DNA of 19,792 bases, from NCBI GenBank assembly GCA_039800325.1, contig JBDLQY010000155.1:1-19792 (forward strand), written 5' to 3'. Source of the DNA: SYIM01 sp039800325 (GTDB lineage: Bacteria > Pseudomonadota > Gammaproteobacteria > Burkholderiales > Burkholderiaceae_E). Positions 15,744 to 19,792 of this stretch are shown here, in pieces (within the stretch, counting starts at the first letter, position 1; each line of letters opens with the position of its first letter). A model generated the notes under the pieces. That model searched no databases. It was not told the DNA's origin and worked only from the letters and a program-made list of their open reading frames with translations. The translations under genes were made by a program, and so were the position numbers.

Positions 15744-16313
15744 CTAAAACTTCAGCTTGGGCACCAGTCGTGCCCGCTCGATTTCATCCAGGGAAAACAC
15801 CAGCTTCTGGCCGGGGGGCGTATCGTCTGGTGGGGCACCTGCTGCACCGGCGCGAGAAGCAGGACTGGACTGGCCAGTCTTCGCGCGCCCGGTGGGCTTT
15901 CCGCCAGCACGCCGACCCGGCTTTGGTTCGGCGGGAATATCGCGCCAGGTCAGCCCGAACTGACCGTCTGGCTCGACGCTCAGAATTCCTTGAAAATTGC
16001 GTCGACCGGCCAGCGGCAACCGCAGGCGCACGGTGATTTCTTCGCCCGCAAAGCGATTGAAGTCTCGCGCCGTGTGCAAGGGGCGATCAACCCCAGGCGA
16101 TGACACCTCAAGGCGGCTGTAGTCAACGTTCTCTACGGTAAGCACATGACTGAGCTGGCGACTGGCGCGCTCACAGTCTTCAAGCCGGATACCCTCAGGT
16201 GCGTCGATGAACACGCGCAGCAGCCCTCTCTGGCCGAACTCGAGTTCAACCAGTTCATAGCCGAGGCCACCGAGCGCCTGCTCGACGACCACCTGAACCG
16301 GACCTACCGGCAT
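15744..16313 (-). CDS. rimP: Ribosome maturation factor RimP, with linker insertion
   Basis: RimP acts early in 30S subunit assembly. From the ATG at 16313 the protein has 189 residues against about 150 for typical members. The N-terminal domain (VEQALGGLGYELVELEFGQRGLLRVFID, then LEDCERASRQLSHVL and VDYSRLEVSSPGVDRPL) is standard. The C-terminal SH3-like domain (FAGEEITVRLRLP to LTWRDI, then LVFSLDEIERARLVPKLKF) is split by a Pro/Gly/Arg/Ala-rich low-complexity insertion at about 127-168. An in-frame TTG two codons earlier has GGAG 8 bases upstream and may be the true start. The frame stays open further upstream to 16487, but that part spans the terminator hairpin and is not conserved. It is the first gene of the rimP-nusA-infB-rbfA-truB-typA run. 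Confidence 0.95.
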   Translation of the reverse strand: MPVGPVQVVVEQALGGLGYELVELEFGQRGLLRVFIDAPEGIRLEDCERASRQLSHVLTVENVDYSRLEVSSPGVDRPLHTARDFNRFAGEEITVRLRLPLAGRRNFQGILSVEPDGQFGLTWRDIPAEPKPGRRAGGKPTGRAKTGQSSPASRAGAAGAPPDDTPPGQKLVFSLDEIERARLVPKLKF

Positions 16314-16360
16314 GATCAATCCGTACTCTCCACTGAGGTCTTGCCACACCCGACAACGGG

Positions 16361-16389
16361 AAAAAAAAATGGGCCTGAAAGCCCATTTT
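16361..16389 (-). terminator. Strong intrinsic terminator directly upstream of rimP
   Basis: On the - strand, AAAATGGGC and GCCCATTTT form a perfect 9-bp stem around the loop TTTCAG, ending in an uninterrupted run of nine T (including the stem's last four). It lies 47 bases before the rimP ATG and 188 bases after the rluB stop. It either ends the scpB-rluB transcript or attenuates the rimP operon leader. Confidence 0.88.
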
Positions 16390-16443
16390 GTTGAGCACGC
16401 CGGATATCTCGCCTGCCAACCATGACGCCGCCGGGTAAAACAA

Positions 16444-16514
16444 CGCCCGAGCACTACATTGCCCGTAGCACTACCGCCCTTTAGCACTCGTCAGATCGCA
16501 CGCCCGAAACACTA
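16444..16514 (-). repeat. Four imperfect direct repeats in the rluB-rimP leader
   Basis: Read on the - strand the units are TAGTGTTTCGGGCG (16514-16501), AGTGCTAAAGGGCG (16488-16475), TAGTGCTACGGGC (16473-16461) and TAGTGCTCGGGCG (16456-16444). The last three are spaced 15-16 bases apart, and the first is 26 bases before the second. They lie between a TATAAT box and the terminator. The function is unknown. They could be a protein-binding array on DNA or on leader RNA. Confidence 0.6.
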
Positions 16515-16530
16515 GCGCTTAAACCTTGCG

Positions 16531-16536
16531 ATTATA
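16531..16536 (-). promoter_or_regulatory. Perfect TATAAT -10 box, candidate rimP operon promoter
   Basis: TATAAT on the - strand lies 218 bases before the rimP ATG. The best -35 candidate, TTGCAC at 16562-16557, is 20 bases away, which is longer than ideal. A transcript starting near 16524 would carry the four repeats and the terminator in its leader. Confidence 0.45.
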
Positions 16537-16577
16537 GCCTGAAGGAGGTCAGCTGTGTGCAAGCGGAGGCTTGAACC

Positions 16578-18380
16578 TTATGCCCCAGCCACGCCGCCGC
16601 CGCCGCCACCGCCGCCACCGCCGCCACCGCCACCGCTACCGCCACCGCCACCGCCGCCACCGCCACCGCTACCACCGCCACCCGAACCGCCTCGACCACC
16701 CCGCCCACGGCGCCGACCACCGGACATCGGCCTGCCGGCCCCGCCGCCGGAGCCGCCGGGAACCGCATTGCCTGCACCCGGCCGCTGACCCGGGCCCGCA
16801 CCGCGCCCCTGCTGACCACCACCGCGACCTGGACCACGCGCTCCGCCGGTCTCGGGTGAAGAGCCCGGCCCTGCTGAGCGGCGACCACCGCCTCGCCGCC
16901 CCCCCTCAGGTCCCTTGCGGCTTCGACCGCCGCCCGGCGCACCAGGAGGTCCGCCGATTGAATCCATGGGTCCGACAAAGCCGACCCCAGAGCCCGCATT
17001 GCCCCGCGCCCGGCGCGCGCGACCCGAGGAACGACCTCCGCCATCGCCCTTGCGAACCTGCCGGGTAATTCCTTCGAGATGCGCATCACGCGTGCTGGGC
17101 TGCCACTCATCATCATCGAGCCGTGCGTCGTGGCCACGCTCTTCGGGCTCGGGTTCTGCGCGATTACCGATAGAGTCGGCAGGATCTTCATCATCATCGT
17201 CGTCGAATTCATCATCGAAGCGAGCGTCGTCCTGATCGTCGTCGCGATCACGGACCGCGGGACGATCGGGTTCACCCTCACCCGCCTGAACTGCTGCCTC
17301 GCGCAGCAGGGCCTGAAGGGCCTGAACTTCAGCTGGTGAAAATTCAACCCAGCGCCCACGCGACAAACCCCTGGGCAGTGCCACCGGACCAAATCGAATG
17401 CGCGCAAGGCGGCTGACCGTCAGCCCAACCGCTTCAAACATGCGGCGCACCTCGCGATTTCGTCCCTCCGAGATGACCACCCGGTACCAGGCATTGGCGC
17501 CATCGCCGCCAAGCTCATCAATCTGACTGAAACGTGCAGGGCCGTCGTCGAGCAGGACGCCGTCGAGCAATGCGAGTCTGGCCTGGTCATCGATTCGACC
17601 CAAAATACGCACCGCATACTCACGCTCCCAGCCATAGCGGGGATGCATGAGGCGGTTAGCGATGTCGCCTGAAGTGGTGAAAATCAGCAGGCCCTCGGTA
17701 TTGAAGTCCAGGCGACCCACGGCCACCCAACGCGCTCCCTTGATGCGCGGCAGTCGTTCAAACACGGTCGCCCGATGCTCAGGGTCGTCCCTTGTGCAGA
17801 TCTCGCCGGAGGGCTTGTGGTAGAGCAACACTCGCGGAGGTAGCGGCATTGCCGGGCGACGAATCGGCCGGCCATTGACGCGAACCTGATCGTTGGGGCC
17901 GATCCTCTGGCCCACATGGGCTGGCTGACCATTGACGGAGACCCGTCCCGCGATAATGAGCTCTTCCATTTCGCGACGCGAGCCCAGACCTGTATCAGCC
18001 AGGAGCTTGTGCAGTTTGGGAAGGTCATCATCGATCGGCACGGCCAGCGCGGGAGGACGGCGGCGCGGGTCAGTCGCATCGAGCCCCAGAGGCGCGGTTG
18101 CGGCATACACAGGGAGGTCTGCCCCATCATCGGCACGGACCGCGATTTCGCGCGTGTCAGTCCGTCCATCAGTCGGATCATCCGCCCGCGCATCAGAGGA
18201 GACTCCCGCATCGGCCTGAGCGGGTCTATCCTCACCGGGACGGGCGCGTCGACGCCCTCCGCGACGTCGACGAAATGGGCTGCGCGCGCGCTTATCCTGG
18301 CCATCAGCCGCAGGACGTTCGCCCCCTGCGCCGTCGGGATTGCCGCCCCCGGGTTCACCGGTGTGATCATGTTCGCTCAA
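16578..18380 (-). CDS. rluB: 23S rRNA pseudouridine synthase (RluB/RsuA family) with long disordered ends
   Basis: RluB converts U2605 of 23S rRNA to pseudouridine. Residues about 118-165 are an S4 RNA-binding domain (LPKLHKLLADTGLGSRREME, IIAGRVSVNG). Residues about 183-345 are the RsuA-type catalytic domain, with KPSGEICT (189-196), the catalytic loop GRLDFNTEGLLIFT (222-235, Asp225) and SEGRNREVRRMFEAVG (304-319). The 600-residue length is about twice the E. coli protein. The N-terminal 115 residues are charged and disordered. The C-terminal 250 residues hold an acidic block (380-400), RGG-like basic repeats and a poly-glycine tail. The start is TTG at 18380, overlapping the scpB stop as TTGA, with GAGG 6 bases upstream, so translation is coupled. 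The rluB symbol is preferred over rluE or rsuA because of the scpB linkage. Confidence 0.93.
   Translation of the reverse strand: MSEHDHTGEPGGGNPDGAGGERPAADGQDKRARSPFRRRRGGRRRARPGEDRPAQADAGVSSDARADDPTDGRTDTREIAVRADDGADLPVYAATAPLGLDATDPRRRPPALAVPIDDDLPKLHKLLADTGLGSRREMEELIIAGRVSVNGQPAHVGQRIGPNDQVRVNGRPIRRPAMPLPPRVLLYHKPSGEICTRDDPEHRATVFERLPRIKGARWVAVGRLDFNTEGLLIFTTSGDIANRLMHPRYGWEREYAVRILGRIDDQARLALLDGVLLDDGPARFSQIDELGGDGANAWYRVVISEGRNREVRRMFEAVGLTVSRLARIRFGPVALPRGLSRGRWVEFSPAEVQALQALLREAAVQAGEGEPDRPAVRDRDDDQDDARFDDEFDDDDDEDPADSIGNRAEPEPEERGHDARLDDDEWQPSTRDAHLEGITRQVRKGDGGGRSSGRARRARGNAGSGVGFVGPMDSIGGPPGAPGGGRSRKGPEGGRRGGGRRSAGPGSSPETGGARGPGRGGGQQGRGAGPGQRPGAGNAVPGGSGGGAGRPMSGGRRRGRGGRGGSGGGGSGGGGGGGGGGSGGGGGGGGGGGGGGVAGA
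16584..16690 (-). repeat. Trinucleotide (GGN)n tract encoding the poly-glycine tail of RluB
   Basis: The + strand shows an almost uninterrupted array of CCG/CCA triplets from about 16590 to 16682. Read on the - strand these are GGC/GGT glycine codons with a few serines. Slippage would change tail length without breaking the frame. It is also a region prone to sequencing error. Confidence 0.85.
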
Positions 18381-19249
18381 GACTCGCCTCGCCCCTGGTT
18401 GAGTACCTGTTGTCCGTCGGTGGGTGACGTACCACCTACCGCTGCCGAGTCTGTCAACTCGCCGGGCTGAGCCGTCGTATCGATAACCAGCCCACTGGAA
18501 GACGCCCCGGCCATGGACTGCGCCTCGTCTGTCTGCTCGGTAATCGATTGAAGCACGGCCACCTCAATGTCGTCAGTCGGACTCAAATCGGCCTGCGTTG
18601 CACCCGCTTGCGGATCGGTTGTCGCAGCACTGATCGCATTGGCTTCACCGGTCGGTGACGATCCTGCCTGAGCATCAGAGGGTGGGTCAAAGTCAATCAC
18701 ATGTTGCCCTGCGAGCTCGGCCAGCATGGTGGCCTGCCCAGTTCCCTCGAGCGCAGGCAAGTCCGAAAGCGAACTGAGCCCCAGATCATCGAGAAACCGA
18801 CGGGTCGTTCCGAACAGCGCGGGGCGTCCTGGAACATCTTTGTGTCCGATGACCTCGATCCAGCCCCGCTCCTCAAGGGTTCGGACCACCGAGGTCGACA
18901 CCATGACGCCTCGGATTTCTTCGATATCGCCGCGAGTGACTGGCTGGCGATAAGCGATGATGGCCAAGGTCTCCATGATCGCGCGCGAATAGCGAGGAGG
19001 CCGCTCGGGGTTGAGACGATCAAGGTAGACCGCGAGCTCGGGACTTGTCTGGAAACGCCAGCCGGAGGCCACCGACACCAGCCGCAGTCCTCGCTGCTGC
19101 CAGCTCTCGGCAAGCTCGGCCAACAGAGCACGCACGGCATCCGCGCTGATCTCGTCGTCGAACACCCGGCGCAAGTCAGCGATGCCCAGGGGCTCACGGG
19201 CACTGAGCAATACGGCTTCGAGGATAAGAATCGCTTCCTGATTTTCCAT
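18377..19249 (-). CDS. scpB: Segregation and condensation protein B
   Basis: ScpB forms a dimer of tandem winged-helix domains that binds ScpA and regulates the SMC condensin. From the ATG at 19249 (MENQEAILILEAVLLSAREPL) the protein is 290 residues. The conserved part is residues 1-160, with YSRAIMETLAIIAYRQPVTRGDIEEIRGV (87-115) and ERGWIEVIGHKDVPGRPALFGTT (127-149), both highly typical. The last 115 residues or so are polar, Ala/Ser/Thr/Asp-rich and probably disordered. The open frame extends upstream through the tRNA gene, but conservation fixes the start. There is no strong ribosome binding site. It overlaps rluB by four bases, and its partner gene scpA lies at the other end of the window. 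Confidence 0.95.
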   Translation of the reverse strand: MENQEAILILEAVLLSAREPLGIADLRRVFDDEISADAVRALLAELAESWQQRGLRLVSVASGWRFQTSPELAVYLDRLNPERPPRYSRAIMETLAIIAYRQPVTRGDIEEIRGVMVSTSVVRTLEERGWIEVIGHKDVPGRPALFGTTRRFLDDLGLSSLSDLPALEGTGQATMLAELAGQHVIDFDPPSDAQAGSSPTGEANAISAATTDPQAGATQADLSPTDDIEVAVLQSITEQTDEAQSMAGASSSGLVIDTTAQPGELTDSAAVGGTSPTDGQQVLNQGRGES

Positions 19250-19335
19250 CGGCAGTGGGTGGCTTTTCCGAAGACGACAGATCCGACGCAGCAGGCGAAC
19301 CACAGATCGAGCCCAAGATGAGCCATCAAACCGGG

Positions 19336-19354
19336 TTGCAGTCGCCGACTGCAA
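19336..19354. promoter_or_regulatory. Perfect 19-bp dyad upstream of scpB
   Basis: TTGCAGTC and GACTGCAA flank a 3-base centre, 87-105 bases upstream of the scpB start and downstream of the tRNA gene. No T-tract follows, so an operator or RNA hairpin is more likely than a terminator. Confidence 0.4.
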
Positions 19355-19412
19355 TTCATTGTTCTTCGGGGCATATGACCGCTGGCAGCGGCCCTGGACA
19401 AACAACCCAGCT

Positions 19413-19433
19413 TCAACGCCCGAAAGACGTTGA
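19413..19433 (-). other. Stem-loop just downstream of the tRNA gene
   Basis: TCAACG and CGTTGA pair, with two further weaker pairs inside. The stem lies 26 bases past the tRNA 3' end on the - strand. Without a T-tract it is more likely a processing or structure element than a clear terminator. Confidence 0.25.
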
Positions 19434-19457
19434 GCATACTGACGAAGAACCTGGAGC

Positions 19458-19535
<78 letters not shown>

Positions 19536-19548
19536 TCGGAAGAAAGCG

Positions 19549-19577
19549 ATAGTAACAGACTGAAGAGAGCGCCGCAA
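19549..19577 (-). promoter_or_regulatory. Candidate promoter of the initiator tRNA gene
   Basis: On the - strand, TTGCGG (19577-19572) and TACTAT (19554-19549) are separated by exactly 17 bases. The -10 box ends 13 bases before the tRNA 5' end. The match to consensus is moderate. Confidence 0.4.
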
Positions 19578-19640
19578 CGCGACGCGTGCGCCGCTGGTCG
19601 TTGACTTGATACACTGGCAACAAGCTTTTGCGAGATCAAC

Positions 19641-19792
19641 TTGAAACACTGCTCTGCCTGCGGCCACACAGTCAGTCTGGCGATTCCCCCTGGCGACAAC
19701 CGGGAGCGCTATTGCTGCGTCAGTTGCAATACGGTGCACTATCAGAACCCAAACATGGTTCTGGGCACGGTCACTACCTGGGAGGACAAGGT
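19641..19792 (+). CDS. NUDIX hydrolase with N-terminal zinc ribbon, 5' end only
   Basis: Fifty codons are present, starting at TTG 19641 (MKHCSACGHTVSLAIPPGDN). A four-cysteine zinc ribbon is visible: Cys4 and Cys7, then Cys26 and Cys29, followed by the VHYQNPNMVLGTV segment that joins the ribbon to the NUDIX fold. The NUDIX box itself lies beyond the window, so the substrate class (a nucleoside diphosphate derivative) cannot be named. The start has only a weak GAG upstream, and no ATG or GTG in frame fits better. The gene diverges from the tRNA-fMet gene, with 105 bases between them. Confidence 0.82.
   Translation, partial: MKHCSACGHTVSLAIPPGDNRERYCCVSCNTVHYQNPNMVLGTVTTWEDK

Noticed and set aside
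16314..16487. In-frame 58-codon upstream extension of RimP
   Set aside because: It would translate through the terminator hairpin and repeats, has no ribosome binding site, and lacks similarity to RimP N-termini.
16590..16682. Possible CRISPR or satellite array from the regular CCG/CCA pattern
   Set aside because: There are no spacers. It is a simple triplet tract coding for glycine in the rluB frame.
16532..17407. 291-codon open frame on - in another frame of rluB, Val/Ala-rich
   Set aside because: It is a frame-shifted reading of the glycine-rich tail. The rluB frame carries the S4 and catalytic domains and the coupled start.

Overview
This is a GC-rich bacterial chromosome segment with dense housekeeping genes. 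The order scpB-rluB-rimP-nusA-infB-rbfA-truB-typA, the Lys/Ala-rich histone-like SWIB protein and the CrgA-type LysR regulator all point to a Betaproteobacterium, probably Burkholderiales. That placement is an inference from gene order and protein style, not from a database search. Six of the chosen start codons are GTG or TTG.

Left part (1-5400). The window opens inside the 3' end of scpA (+), followed 14 bases later by murB (+). Then come yaaA and a host-attachment-family gene, both on the - strand and probably cotranscribed. A large AsmA-family gene (+) converges on a small two-helix membrane protein gene (-).

Middle (5400-8030). A LysR regulator (+) faces a histone-like SWIB protein gene (-), with a strong stem-loop terminator between them. 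A 264-base divergent intergenic region follows. It holds a perfect 11-bp inverted repeat and three copies of GCATGC. A crotonase-family gene with a TTG start and unusual active-site residues (+) comes next.

Right part (8034-19535, all - strand, read right to left). The order of transcription is initiator tRNA-Met, scpB, rluB, a non-coding leader, rimP, nusA, infB, rbfA, truB, typA. The genes make chromosome segregation, ribosome maturation and translation factors: ScpB with ScpA (condensin), RluB (23S rRNA pseudouridine), RimP and RbfA (30S assembly), NusA (transcription elongation and termination), IF-2 (initiation), TruB (tRNA Psi55) and TypA/BipA (ribosome-associated GTPase). The E. coli metY-rimP-nusA-infB-rbfA-truB order is recognisable here with scpB-rluB lying between the tRNA and rimP. 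The last bases (+) begin a zinc-ribbon NUDIX hydrolase, divergent from the tRNA.

No CRISPR array, insertion sequence, prophage or defence system is visible. The least explained part is the 264-base rluB-rimP interval. It contains a perfect TATAAT box, four imperfect direct repeats and a strong intrinsic terminator placed just upstream of rimP, which suggests an attenuated leader for the nusA-infB operon.
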